Shown piece by piece: positions 51,277 to 60,470 of a DNA stretch of 64,000 nucleotides. The notes beneath the pieces were generated by a model that made no database searches, had not been told where the DNA came from, and worked only from the letters and a program-made list of their open reading frames with translations. Source of the stretch: Methylobacterium sp. Leaf123. Lineage in GTDB: Bacteria; Pseudomonadota; Alphaproteobacteria; Rhizobiales; Beijerinckiaceae. The stretch spans positions 1 through 64,000 of the forward strand of contig NZ_LMNS01000039.1 in NCBI RefSeq assembly GCF_001423405.1. Reading direction: 5' to 3'. Numbering within the stretch: position 1 is the first letter of the stretch; every line of letters starts with the position of its first letter. The position numbers and the translations under genes were made by a program.

Positions 51277-51467
51277 TCTATAAATTCCTATCTAGGCCGA
51301 TTAAGAGGAATTTGGTCCGAAGGGATGAGCCCGCGGCGGGCGATTGCCGCCGTTCCAAACCCGTCCGCCTATGAATTTTTCCATAGAACAGGAACGCTAA
51401 CGGAGCCTCATTAGTAGATAAGCCAAGGAGTGCGCGTCACCGCCTCCATCACACGGGAGACAGCACG

Positions 51468-51548
51468 ATGCTGAAAGGTGGTCTTCTCTGGTTGATCGGC
51501 ATTCCGCTGCCGATCATTCTTCTGCTGTGGTTCTTCAACGTGTTCTAA
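51468..51548 (+). CDS. 26-residue small membrane protein
   Basis: ATG 51468 to TAA 51548 encodes a 26-residue peptide: MLKGGLLWLIGIPLPIILLL then WFFNVF. It is a single hydrophobic helix after a short basic start. GGGAG lies at the right spacing before the ATG, and from memory near-identical tiny proteins are widespread in Rhizobiales. Function is unknown. It stands alone between the GTA promoter region and the convergent end of the cobalamin operon. Confidence 0.75.
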   Translation: MLKGGLLWLIGIPLPIILLLWFFNVF

Positions 51549-51633
51549 AGCTTGGGACGCGCCGGCTTCGGGGGCTTAAACCTCGGAGCGGCACATCCCT
51601 CGATTGAAGGAGCACGCAGCGGAAGTATCCGCG

Positions 51634-52395
51634 TCAGAGCGTGACGCTCCGCGGCGTGTAGACGAAAGGCAGGCGCCCTTCCCGCTCGATCAGCCGTGTC
51701 GTGGCCGCGCCGATGATGACCATGGTCGCCATGTCGGCCGGCGCGGTGCGGGCGTCATCGAGGGTCAGCACCCGCAACGTTTCGTCCAGCCGGGTCACGG
51801 CGCGGGCGAAGATGACCGGCGTCGAGAGCGGAAGAATCTCGGCGGCGAGCGCCAGCGCCCGGCCGAGTTGCCATGGCCGCGCCGACGAAATCGGATTGTA
51901 GAGGGCAACGCAGAGCCCCGCCCGCAGCACCGCCTCCAACCGGGCGGTCACGACGTCCCAGGGCTTGAGGTTGTCGGAGAGCGAAATCGCGCAGAAATCG
52001 CCGCCGAGCGGTGCGCCGAGACGAGCGGCGGCGGCGAGCATCGCGGTGATGCCGGGCTCGACCCCAATATCGAGATCGCGCCAAGGCGCCGGGCCGTGCT
52101 CGACCGCCTCGAACACGGCGGCCGCCATGGCGAACACGCCGGGATCGCCGCCTGAGACCACCGCGACATGCCGGCCGGCCACGGCGAGTTCCAGGGCGTG
52201 GCGGGCGCGGTCCACCTCGACCCGGTTGTCGCTGGCGTGACGGGTCAGGCCCTCACGCTCGGGCACGCGGGCGACATAGGGGATGTAACCGATCAGGTCC
52301 TGCGCCCGGTCGAGGGCGGCGCGGGCGGATTCGGTGAGCAGGCGCGGATCACCCGGCCCGAGGCCGATGATCGTCACGCTCCCGGAGGCGCTCAC
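51634..52395 (-). CDS. cobJ: Precorrin-3B C17-methyltransferase
   Basis: A 253-residue SAM-dependent tetrapyrrole methylase that methylates C17 with ring contraction in the aerobic B12 pathway. TIIGLGPGDPRLLTESAR opens the fold, VVSGGDPGVFAMA is the conserved GGDPG loop, and DFCAISLSDNLKPW is specific to CobJ/CbiH. GTG 52395 overlaps the cobI stop (GTGA); the longer open frame belongs to noncoding sequence across cobI. It is the last gene of the riboswitch-controlled operon. Confidence 0.93.
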   Translation of the reverse strand: MSASGSVTIIGLGPGDPRLLTESARAALDRAQDLIGYIPYVARVPEREGLTRHASDNRVEVDRARHALELAVAGRHVAVVSGGDPGVFAMAAAVFEAVEHGPAPWRDLDIGVEPGITAMLAAAARLGAPLGGDFCAISLSDNLKPWDVVTARLEAVLRAGLCVALYNPISSARPWQLGRALALAAEILPLSTPVIFARAVTRLDETLRVLTLDDARTAPADMATMVIIGAATTRLIEREGRLPFVYTPRSVTL

Positions 52396-53192
52396 GGGCG
52401 CCGGCCCTCGCCGGGCACCAGCACCATGGAGAAGTAGGGCGCGACGTCGTCCTCCTTCTCGGCCAGCGGCACCACCCGCTCGCCAGCCATGGTGCCGCGC
52501 TCGACATAGACCGCGCGGGCGAGAAAGCCGGTCTCGGCCAGCACGCCGCGCACCTTCGGCAGGTGGCGCCCGAGCTTCATGATCACGGCGGCATCCGTGC
52601 CCTTCAGCCGCTCCACCAGCGCCTCGCGCGGCAGCGTCGCGGGTAGGATGGTGAGCACGTCGTCGCCCCAGGTGATCGGCGTGCCGGCCCGCGTCCAGCA
52701 GCCGGACATGCCGGTGACGCCGGGGATCACCTCGACGGGGAAGCGGTCCTTCAGACGCCGCCACAGATGCATGAACGAGCCGTAGAAGAAGGGATCGCCC
52801 TCCGACAGGATCGCCACATCGCGTCCGGCGCCGAGATGGTCGGCCAGTCGTCCCGCCGCCTCGTCGTAGAAGCCGGCCAAGGCCGCGACGTATTCCGGGT
52901 GATCGGGGTGAAGCTCGGTGGTGTAGGGATAGGCCAGCGGAAACTCGCGGGTCGGGTCGCACATCACCGCATCGGCGATGGTGCGGGCGTTGCCGCGCTT
53001 GCCCCGCTTGCAGAAGTGGACGAGCACGGGGGCGTGCTCCAGCACCCGCATCGCCTTCACGGTGAGGAAATCCGGATCGCCCGGCCCCATGCCGACGCCG
53101 TAGAGCGTCCCGGTTTTGGCCGTGGCGGGGGTCTCGCCCGCGCCGTCCGTGGTCTCGGCCGGCGCGTCGATGCGCACGCTCCCCTCCATCAC
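52392..53192 (-). CDS. cobI: Precorrin-2 C20-methyltransferase
   Basis: A 266-residue SAM-dependent methylase acting at C20 of precorrin-2. LYGVGMGPGDPDFLTVKAMR is the family's N-terminal loop (after a 30-residue Ala/Thr/Glu-rich lead), AILSEGDPFFYGSFMHLW the GDPFFY motif, and VIPGVTGMSGCW the third conserved site. The start may be GTG 53192 (GTGA overlap with cobH) or ATG 53189, one codon later. Confidence 0.92.
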   Translation of the reverse strand: MMEGSVRIDAPAETTDGAGETPATAKTGTLYGVGMGPGDPDFLTVKAMRVLEHAPVLVHFCKRGKRGNARTIADAVMCDPTREFPLAYPYTTELHPDHPEYVAALAGFYDEAAGRLADHLGAGRDVAILSEGDPFFYGSFMHLWRRLKDRFPVEVIPGVTGMSGCWTRAGTPITWGDDVLTILPATLPREALVERLKGTDAAVIMKLGRHLPKVRGVLAETGFLARAVYVERGTMAGERVVPLAEKEDDVAPYFSMVLVPGEGRRP

Positions 53193-53821
53193 TCGATCTC
53201 GTTCGCGAGTGCGTTGACGGCAGCGGCCGTCATCGCGCTGCCGCCGCGGCGGCCATGGACCACGACGAAGGGCACGCGCCCGTCCCGCGCCAGTGCCTCT
53301 TTGGATTCCGCCGCGCCGACGAAGCCGACGGGGATGCCGATCACCGCCGCCGGGGGCGCCACACCCTCATCCAGCAATTCGAGCAGGCGGAACAGGGCGG
53401 TCGGCGCATTGCCGACGGCGACGATGCTGCCGGGCAGCTTTTCGCGCCACAGCTCCATCGCGGCCGCCGAGCGGGTGGTGCCCAGTTCCGCCGCCAGCCC
53501 CGGCACGCGCGGATCGCCGAGCGTGCAGATCACGTCGTTCTTCACCGGCAGCCGGGTCCGGGTCACGCCGTCGGCGACCATGCGCACATCGCACAGGATC
53601 GGCGCGCCGGCCTTCAACGCCGCCTCGCCGGCCGCGGCGAAATCGTCGGACATCTCCACGTCGCGCGGCAGGTCGGTCATGCCGCAGGCATGGATCATCC
53701 GCACCACCACGCGCTCGGCCGCACCGGACCAGCGGGCGAGGTCGGATTCGGCGCGGATCATCGCGAAGGAACGCGCGTAGATCGCGCCGCCGTCGCGGAT
53801 GTAGTCGTGGCGGGCACTCAT
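53189..53821 (-). CDS. cobH: Precorrin-8X methylmutase
   Basis: A 210-residue enzyme that moves a methyl group from C11 to C12, making hydrogenobyrinate. It begins DYIRDGGAIYARSFAMIRAE. The conserved IHACGMTDL carries the catalytic histidine, and GNAPTALFRLLEL and GIPVGFVGAAESKEAL complete the active site. ATG 53821 overlaps the cobG stop (ATGA). Confidence 0.94.
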   Translation of the reverse strand: MSARHDYIRDGGAIYARSFAMIRAESDLARWSGAAERVVVRMIHACGMTDLPRDVEMSDDFAAAGEAALKAGAPILCDVRMVADGVTRTRLPVKNDVICTLGDPRVPGLAAELGTTRSAAAMELWREKLPGSIVAVGNAPTALFRLLELLDEGVAPPAAVIGIPVGFVGAAESKEALARDGRVPFVVVHGRRGGSAMTAAAVNALANEIE

Positions 53822-55101
53822 CTCACGTCGTCCTGAAACACGGGGTCCAGCGCCGGAAGTCCGGCGGCTGCGGCCTTCCTTATCCGGTCCAGCGCCGCCT
53901 CGAAAGCGAGACGCGTTGCCGGCTTGGCAGAGGGGGGCCCGGCGAGCACCACGTCGTAGGCGCCGTCGCGGCCCACCAAGGTGAGATCGGCGGGGCCCGG
54001 ATGGGCGCAGCCCTTGGCGCAACCCGAGACATGAGCGGTGAGCCCGGCCAGCGGGGCCAGCGCCTGCGCCAGCCGCGCGGCGTGGTCGGGCACCGGCGTC
54101 GTGCCGGAGCGGCAGGCCGGCGCGCCGGGGCAGGCGGCGACCCTGCGGCGCGGATCGTCCGGCGTCACGATGAAGCCGGCCTGCGCCAACTCGGCTTGAA
54201 GGGTGGCGGCGCGGCTCGCGGGAACGAGGAGAGCGAGGCCGCGCTCCGCGCTCAACCGCACGTCCGCGGCACCCGCGAGCGCCGCGACCCGCTCCAGCCG
54301 GTCGGCGGTGCAGCGGCCGAACGGCGCCTGGACGAGGAGCGCCCCCCTGTCCGCGGTCAGGGCGGCGAGCCCCGGCGCGGCGGGCGCCGGCGCGGCTGCG
54401 AGCGGCGTCGGCACGAACGGGAAGAAACCGGCCACCGCCGCGATCACGGCCCGTCCGTGGGCATCGAGATCGCGCACCCGCCGTCCGCCGATCTCGGCGA
54501 AAGCGACGAGCGCAAGGCCGATGGCGCTCGCTGCTTGCCGCTCGGGCAGCACGCCGCAGCGCAGGGGGCCGCCGTCAGACGCGAGGCCGAAGGCCACCTG
54601 CTCCGGCCCTTCGGCGAACAGAAAAAAGTCGGCCTCGACCGCGCCGAGGCCGTGGGCGCCGCCGCCATCGATCGCCACTAGCGTCTTGGCCGGCAGGCCC
54701 GGCACCGCGAGCCCCGCTGCCTCCACCGCGCGGGCGAGCGCCGGCACATCGATCCGTTCCGTGGGATCGAGTCCGGCGAGCGGCGCCGTCAGCGTCAGGC
54801 GCTGCGGGCCGCCATCGTCGCGGGTGTCGCCGAGGCCGGCTTCGGCCAGGGCGCAGGCGAGCGGCGCGGCGCTCGCCTCGCTGACACCGCGGATCTGGAG
54901 GTTGCCGCGGGCGGTCACGTCGATATGGCCGTTGCCGTGGGTCCGCGCCCCATCCGCCACCGCACGCAACTGCGCCGACGTCAGGCGCCCGAGTGGGGGG
55001 TGGATGCGGGCGAGCAGCCCGTCGCCGGTCGGCATCGGCCGGGCGAGCGAGGGGCACCAGCCGCGGCGGGCGCCCTCGGGCAGGGTGCGGCGGGCGCTCA
55101 T
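53818..55101 (-). CDS. cobG: Precorrin-3B synthase
   Basis: A 427-residue iron-sulfur monooxygenase related to sulfite reductase; it uses oxygen to make precorrin-3B and marks the aerobic B12 pathway. Two ferredoxin-like half domains (including NGHIDVTARGNLQIRG) precede the cluster-binding cysteines Cys324, Cys330, Cys361 and Cys365 (CPGAPAC and GCAKGCAHPG; C-x5-C-x30-C-x3-C). It overlaps cobN and cobH by four bases each. Confidence 0.93.
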   Translation of the reverse strand: MSARRTLPEGARRGWCPSLARPMPTGDGLLARIHPPLGRLTSAQLRAVADGARTHGNGHIDVTARGNLQIRGVSEASAAPLACALAEAGLGDTRDDGGPQRLTLTAPLAGLDPTERIDVPALARAVEAAGLAVPGLPAKTLVAIDGGGAHGLGAVEADFFLFAEGPEQVAFGLASDGGPLRCGVLPERQAASAIGLALVAFAEIGGRRVRDLDAHGRAVIAAVAGFFPFVPTPLAAAPAPAAPGLAALTADRGALLVQAPFGRCTADRLERVAALAGAADVRLSAERGLALLVPASRAATLQAELAQAGFIVTPDDPRRRVAACPGAPACRSGTTPVPDHAARLAQALAPLAGLTAHVSGCAKGCAHPGPADLTLVGRDGAYDVVLAGPPSAKPATRLAFEAALDRIRKAAAAGLPALDPVFQDDVR

Positions 55102-58100
55102 TCGGCGGCCAGCAGAGCGTCGGCCGGGGCGGCGTTGCGCCGGCTCTGCCATAGGCCGCGGGCGCGCAATTCGTCGAAGCGCTCGAGGATGGCGCGGGTC
55201 GCCTCCGGGTTGGCCGCCTTCAAGGCGTCGAAGGTCTCCGGGTCGGCGATCCAGGCGCCGTAGAGCCGGTCGAGATCGGCGCTCGACACGGCATCGGTCG
55301 CGGCGGCGAGCACGAACACCGCGTCGATGCCCTGCGCGAACTCCTGCGCGCCGCGGTAGCCGTGGCGGAGCTGCGCCGCGATCCAGCGCGGATGGCCGAG
55401 CCGGCCGCGGATCAGCCGGGCGACATCCTCGCGGGCGGTGCGGGTGCGCGGTGCCTCCGGGTTCGAGACGTCGAGGCTGTAGAGCGCGGGTGCCCTCCCC
55501 TCGGACGAGGCCGCGGCGAAGAACCCACCCATGGCGTCGGCGGCGGCATCGCCGTCCATCAGGTCGCGCTCGGCGACATCGAAGGCGTGGACATAAGCAT
55601 CCGCCGCCGTGACGCGGGCGGCGAAATTCGCGTCCGCGCCTTCCGTGTCGCCGTAGGCATGGGTGGTGGCCGCGAGATAGGCGGTGCCGAGGTCGGTCCG
55701 GCCCTCCCACGCGCCGTCGAGGGCGGTTTCGGCTGCGCCCGCACCGTAGCGGCCGGGGGCCGCGCCGTAGATGCGGGCAGCGGATTCGCCCCGGCGCCGG
55801 GCGGCGGCGAGCGGGTTCTCCTCGTCCTCCTCCTCGCGGGCGGCGACGGCGCGGGCCGCGCGGTCGAGCAGCGCCAGGGTCTCGGGAAAGGTGTCGCGGA
55901 ACGCACCGGAGACGCGGCAGGTCACGTCGATGCGCGGCCGGTCGAGAAGCGCCAACGGCAGCACCTCGAAGCCGGTGACGCGGGTCGAGGCGTGGTCCCA
56001 GACCGGGCGCACGCCCATCAGGGCCAGGGCATGCGCCACGTCCTCACCGCCCGTGCGGAGTGTCGGCGAGGCCCACAGATCCATGACGATGCGGGCCGGG
56101 TACTCACCCTCGTCCTGAAGGTAGCGCAACACCACCGCGTCCGCCGCCTTGGCGCCGAGCATGGTCGCGGCGCGGGTCGGCAGGGCGCGGGGGTCGAGCG
56201 TCGTCAGGTTGCGGCCGGTCGGCATCACATCCTGGCGCCCGCGCGAGGGCGAGCCGGCGGGGCCCGGCGCGACGAAGCGGCCGTCCAGCGCCGTGACCAA
56301 AGCGGCGCGCTCGGCCTCCGCGCTCGCCCGCACCGCCTCGGAGGCGTCGGCGGGGGCGCGGCCGAACACGTGCAGGCCATCGCGGAACGGGGTCTCGCCG
56401 AGGTCGCACAGATGCGCGTCGAGCGCTGTCAGCGCGTCCGCCATCGGCGTGTCGCCATCGACGCCCGCGCCTTCGAGCAGGCCGGCAGAGGCCGCCTCGT
56501 CGAGGATCGCCGTGGCGATCAGCCCGGCCCGGCGCGGATCGAGCACGCTCGCGGCGGAATACTCTTCCACCAGTTCGCGGAGCGCCGCGGCCTCGGGGGT
56601 GAGCCCGGCGGCGTCGATCGTGGGGGTGAGGTGCCCGAGGGCGATCCCACCGAGCCGGCGTTTCAGCGGCGCGGCCTCGCCGGGGTCATCGACGATGAAG
56701 GGATAGACCACCGGCAGCGCCCCGACGGCCAGCGCCGGCCAGCATTTGCCTGAGAGCGCCACCGCCTTGCCCGGCAGCCACTCGGTGGTGCCGTGGGTGC
56801 CGAGATGGATCAGCGCGTCGAAGGCGCTCCGAACGCCCAGGTAGAAGGCGAGGTAGGCATGGGTCGGCGGCTCGTCGGGGTCGTGGTAGCCGGCCTTGCG
56901 GTCGGCGGCGCGGCCGCGGTCGGGCTGAAGGAAGAGGGTGAGACTCTCATCCCTCTCCCCTCCGCGGGAGAGGGTGGCCCCCGAATGGGGGCGGGTGAGG
57001 GGAGCGCCTTTTCTAGAAAGACCTGAGCTGGCCCCTCTCCCGCCTGCTCCGCAGGCACCCTCCCCCGCAGAGGGGGGAGGATTTTGCGCCGCGCAGACCA
57101 TCCGGAACCGAAATGCCCCGTCGCAGCAGAGCGGGTCGGCCTTCGGCGCGCCCCAGCGCTCGGTCAGCTCTGTGCGGCGCTCTTCCGGCAGCTCCTCGAA
57201 CCACGCCGCGTAATCGGCCAGCGATACCGAAAAGCTCGGCTCGCCCTCCGTCAGCGCCTCCATCAGCGCGCCTGCCTCCGGCAGGTCGCCCGCGGCAAAT
57301 CCCGCTGCGGCGAGGTCGGCGGCGATGGCGCGGGCGCTTTCCGGCGTGTCGAGACCGACCGCGTAGCCCGCGCGACCGCCGCGGGCGGGGTAATCGGAGA
57401 GCACCATTGCCAGCCGGCGCTGGTCGCGCGGCGTGCGACGAAGGCGGATCCAGGCAGCAGCGCGGTCGGCGAGTGCGGCGATGCCGGCGGGATCGGGCAC
57501 CGCGCGGCGCTCCGAAAAGCCCTCGACCGCCGCGGCCTCCTCCTTGAACGAGATCGGGAAGCCCGAGAGCCGGCCGTCGAATTCCGGCAGCGCCACCTGC
57601 ATCGCGAGGTCGGACGCGTTCATGCCGCGGCCCGACGCGCTCCAGGCCGCGTGCGGGGCGCCGATCGTGTAGGCCTGGAGCACGGGGCAATCGGCGGCGT
57701 CGAGCACGAAACCGGCATCGTCGCGGGCCGAGAAGGCAGTGGCCGCGAGCACGATGTCGGGGCGGCGCTGGCCAAGCGCCGCGCGTAAGGTCGCGACCGC
57801 CTCCGGGTCCTTCAGGCTCGACACCGCGAGCGTGACGCTGCCGATGCCGCGTTCCGTCAGCGCGGCTGCGAGCTGCACGGCCGGCCCCGTCTCGCCGGAC
57901 AGCACCGCAGAGCGGTAGACCAGCAGCAGCGCCAGCGGCCCCGGCCCGGCGGCCTGCATCGCGGTCTCGAGGGAGAGCGGTCCGCAGCCGGGGCACCACG
58001 CAAAGCCGCGCGGCAAAGCCTTCGGCGGCGCGGCCTCGAAGGCGGCGCCGGCCTCCGCCGCGAGGCTGCGCAGCAGGTTCTTCAGGTTCTCCGGCCCGCC

Positions 58101-58529
58101 CGCGCGAAAATAGGCGTCGAGGCGGATGCAGGTCTCGGGCGGCAGGGTCGAGAAGGCGTCGAGGCGCGAATCCGGCCGGTCGTCGCCGGGCAAAACCGCG
58201 AGTTTGACACCCTGCGCCCGTGCCGCCGCCGCGGCGCGCTCGATGCCGTAGCGCCAATAATCGAGCCCGCCGAGGCAGCGGATCACGCAGACCTTGGCGC
58301 GGGCGATCACCGCATCGACATAGAGATCGACCGACATCGGGTGGCGCAGTTGCGCCAGCTTGGCCAGCCGCAGCGAGGGCAGGCCGGGCTCGTCCGCATG
58401 GGCGCGCGCCACCGCCGCGAGGTCCGTGTCGGTGAACGACAGGAACACGATGTCGCCGGGGCTCTGGCCGAGATCGACCGCCGCCTCGCCCTCGTCGAGG
58501 GAGACCGTATCGAGGCGGATCAGGTGCAT
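55098..58529 (-). CDS. cobN: Cobaltochelatase subunit CobN, carrying a repeat insertion
   Basis: A 1143-residue subunit of the ATP-dependent aerobic cobalt chelatase that inserts cobalt into hydrogenobyrinate a,c-diamide. MHLIRLDTVSLDEGEAAVDL gives the usual start, with CLGGLDYWRYG nearby; the LTLFLQPDRG...YHDPDEPPTHAYLAFY block and LIHLGTHGTTEWLPGK are core motifs, and near the end RLIRGRLGHPRWIAAQLRHG. Residues 484-526 are encoded by a palindromic repeat (56951-57080) inserted in frame just before LTLFLQPDRG; the flanking protein is intact, so function is probably kept. The protein is slightly shorter than most CobN despite the insert. Confidence 0.92.
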   Translation of the reverse strand: MHLIRLDTVSLDEGEAAVDLGQSPGDIVFLSFTDTDLAAVARAHADEPGLPSLRLAKLAQLRHPMSVDLYVDAVIARAKVCVIRCLGGLDYWRYGIERAAAAARAQGVKLAVLPGDDRPDSRLDAFSTLPPETCIRLDAYFRAGGPENLKNLLRSLAAEAGAAFEAAPPKALPRGFAWCPGCGPLSLETAMQAAGPGPLALLLVYRSAVLSGETGPAVQLAAALTERGIGSVTLAVSSLKDPEAVATLRAALGQRRPDIVLAATAFSARDDAGFVLDAADCPVLQAYTIGAPHAAWSASGRGMNASDLAMQVALPEFDGRLSGFPISFKEEAAAVEGFSERRAVPDPAGIAALADRAAAWIRLRRTPRDQRRLAMVLSDYPARGGRAGYAVGLDTPESARAIAADLAAAGFAAGDLPEAGALMEALTEGEPSFSVSLADYAAWFEELPEERRTELTERWGAPKADPLCCDGAFRFRMVCAAQNPPPSAGEGACGAGGRGASSGLSRKGAPLTRPHSGATLSRGGERDESLTLFLQPDRGRAADRKAGYHDPDEPPTHAYLAFYLGVRSAFDALIHLGTHGTTEWLPGKAVALSGKCWPALAVGALPVVYPFIVDDPGEAAPLKRRLGGIALGHLTPTIDAAGLTPEAAALRELVEEYSAASVLDPRRAGLIATAILDEAASAGLLEGAGVDGDTPMADALTALDAHLCDLGETPFRDGLHVFGRAPADASEAVRASAEAERAALVTALDGRFVAPGPAGSPSRGRQDVMPTGRNLTTLDPRALPTRAATMLGAKAADAVVLRYLQDEGEYPARIVMDLWASPTLRTGGEDVAHALALMGVRPVWDHASTRVTGFEVLPLALLDRPRIDVTCRVSGAFRDTFPETLALLDRAARAVAAREEEDEENPLAAARRRGESAARIYGAAPGRYGAGAAETALDGAWEGRTDLGTAYLAATTHAYGDTEGADANFAARVTAADAYVHAFDVAERDLMDGDAAADAMGGFFAAASSEGRAPALYSLDVSNPEAPRTRTAREDVARLIRGRLGHPRWIAAQLRHGYRGAQEFAQGIDAVFVLAAATDAVSSADLDRLYGAWIADPETFDALKAANPEATRAILERFDELRARGLWQSRRNAAPADALLAAE
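56951..57080 (-). repeat. Palindromic repeat element, copy 2 (inside cobN)
   Basis: A 130-bp element whose reverse complement matches 14408-14536 nearly base for base at both ends; the central 30 bp differ. It is read sense in cobN. The first half translates in the same frame as in pbpC (PPPSAGEGACGAGGRGA), the second half in another frame (LTRPHSGATLSRGGERD) because of the one-base length difference. Both copies leave the host frame open. Confidence 0.9.
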
Positions 58530-58542
58530 GGCGCGGGCGCCC

Positions 58543-59439
58543 TCACGGCTCCAACGGGACGCGCGCCGGATCGGCCCGCTTGCGCCGGATGCGCCAGACC
58601 AGCCGGAGGAGCAAGGCGGCAAAAAGGGCAATCGGCAGCCAGGGCAGACTCGCGACGGTGAAGCGGAGGGCGGAGGCCGCGCTCTCGCCGAGGATCGGGC
58701 CGCTGCGGGCCCAGACCTCCTGCACCGGGGCGAAGGCGCCGGCCCGCGCCCGGCTGGTGCGGAAGTCCACCGTGACGACCTCGGTGTCCACGCGCTCATC
58801 GAGCCCGCGGCGCGTCCCTTCCGATTCCTCGATCTGGCTCTGGACCTGGGCCAACTCGCCCGCGATCTTGATGAGATCCTCGGCCCGGTTGTCCGGCTTC
58901 TCGGCAAGCGTGGTCAGGCGGGTGCGGTAATCGTTGAGCTGGGCGAGGCGCCGGCCGGTATCGGCGATGGAGGCGGTGAGATCCTCGGCGCGGGTCGCCT
59001 GCTCGACCAGTACGACGTCGCCCGCCGCCTCGCCCGGCAGCGGGCCGGTGACGAAGGCGACGTAGGCGGCGACCGCGGCATGCGGCAGCCGCACCTCGAT
59101 CTGCGCCTGCGGCGGGCTCGCGCCGTTGCCGTCGCGGACCGACGAATTCAGCAGCGTGCAGGTCGCGGCCTCGTTGAGGCAGCGGTCGCGGGCGGCGGCG
59201 AAATGCGGCGCCACCCGGTCCGGCCCGAGGCCGACGGTGAGGTCGTGGCGATAGGCGAGCTTGGCCGCGCTCCCCTCACGCGCGGCGGAGACGAAGGGCG
59301 CGGGCGCAGGGGCCTGGGCCATCCGCATCTCCCCATCCGCCTCGCGCCGGCTGTCGGCACAGCCGGCGAGAAGGGCGAGGAGGGGAGCCGCGACCCAAAG
59401 CCCGCGCGGCAGCCGGCCTGCGGCCTCGCCCCGGCTCAT
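58543..59439 (-). CDS. DUF4349 lipoprotein within the cobalamin operon
   Basis: A 298-residue membrane-linked protein. A lipobox (LLAGC, Cys27) ends the signal peptide. The middle contains IEVRLPHAAVAAYVAFVTGP and a coiled coil (IKIAGELAQVQSQIEESEGT), which mark DUF4349. One transmembrane helix (about 257-282) ends in an RRKR-type basic tail. Its ATG overlaps the cobW stop and it ends 13 bp before cobN, so it is fully embedded in the operon. DUF4349 proteins have no known role in B12 synthesis. Confidence 0.85.
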   Translation of the reverse strand: MSRGEAAGRLPRGLWVAAPLLALLAGCADSRREADGEMRMAQAPAPAPFVSAAREGSAAKLAYRHDLTVGLGPDRVAPHFAAARDRCLNEAATCTLLNSSVRDGNGASPPQAQIEVRLPHAAVAAYVAFVTGPLPGEAAGDVVLVEQATRAEDLTASIADTGRRLAQLNDYRTRLTTLAEKPDNRAEDLIKIAGELAQVQSQIEESEGTRRGLDERVDTEVVTVDFRTSRARAGAFAPVQEVWARSGPILGESAASALRFTVASLPWLPIALFAALLLRLVWRIRRKRADPARVPLEP

Positions 59440-60470
59440 CCGCGCAGGGCGGCGGCGACCGCGTCCTGGTCGAAGCCTTTGAGGCCGATGACGACGAGGC
59501 GTCCGTCGCGGGGCTCCGACCCCTTCCACGGGCGGTCGTAATGGGAGGCGACGCGCCGGCCGACGCCCTGCACCACGAGGCGCATCGGCTTGCCCTTCAC
59601 TTCGGCAAAGCCCTTGATCCGCAGCACGCCCTCGGTCTCGGCGGCCTTCTCGACGCGGGCGGACAGGTCTTCCGGGCTGCCGGCGATGCCGACGGGGATC
59701 GCGACCGATTCGAAATCGTCGTGGTCGTGATCCTCGCCCTCGCCGTGATGCGAGGGGCGGGCATCGAGGTCGTCCTCGGCGGCGGCCGCGATGCCGAGCA
59801 GCACCCGCGGGTCGAGCCGGCCATGCTCGGTCTCGACGATCTCGACGGCGCGCGGCAGGTGCGCCTCGATCTCGGCCCGGACCTTCTGCCGGCCGGCTTC
59901 GTCCAGCAGGTCGGCCTTGTTGAGCACCACGAGGTCGGCGCAGAGGATCTGGTCCTCGAACACCTCCTCTAGCGGGTTGTCGTGATCGACCGATTGGTCT
60001 GCCGCGCGCTGGTTCGCAAGCGCGTCGGGGTCCTCGGCGAACATCCCCGCGGCGACCGCCGGGCCGTCCACCACCGCGACCACGCCGTCCACGGTGACCC
60101 GCGAGCGGATCGCCGGCCACTGGAAGGCCTGGACCAGGGGCTTGGGCAGGGCGAGGCCGGAGGTCTCGATCAGGATGTGCTCCGGCGGCTCGGGCCGGTC
60201 GAGAAGCTTGGTCAGCGCCGGCACGAAGTCGTCGGCCACGGTGCAGCAGATGCAGCCATTGGGCAGCTCCACCACCGAATCCTCGTTGCAGCCCTCGATG
60301 CCGCAGGCGGCGAGGAACGAGCCGTCGAAGCCGAGATCGCCGAACTCGTTGACGATGATGGCGAGCCGGCGCCCGCGGGCGTTCTCGACGGTGTGGCGCA
60401 CGAGCGTCGTCTTGCCGGCTCCGAGGAAGCCGGTGACGATGGTGCAGGGAATCTTGTCGACGAGGCTCAT
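59436..60470 (-). CDS. cobW: CobW family GTPase metallochaperone
   Basis: A 344-residue G3E GTPase that probably delivers cobalt to the CobNST chelatase. Walker A GFLGAGKT is at 14-21, and the metal site NGCICCTV holds Cys73, Cys75 and Cys76. LNKADLLDE is the guanine-binding motif. A histidine/aspartate-rich loop (HHGEGEDHDHDD, near 240) is a likely metal store. The C-terminal domain has RIKGFAEVKGKPMRLVVQGV. ATG 60470 overlaps the DUF1636 stop. Confidence 0.93.
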   Translation of the reverse strand: MSLVDKIPCTIVTGFLGAGKTTLVRHTVENARGRRLAIIVNEFGDLGFDGSFLAACGIEGCNEDSVVELPNGCICCTVADDFVPALTKLLDRPEPPEHILIETSGLALPKPLVQAFQWPAIRSRVTVDGVVAVVDGPAVAAGMFAEDPDALANQRAADQSVDHDNPLEEVFEDQILCADLVVLNKADLLDEAGRQKVRAEIEAHLPRAVEIVETEHGRLDPRVLLGIAAAAEDDLDARPSHHGEGEDHDHDDFESVAIPVGIAGSPEDLSARVEKAAETEGVLRIKGFAEVKGKPMRLVVQGVGRRVASHYDRPWKGSEPRDGRLVVIGLKGFDQDAVAAALRG

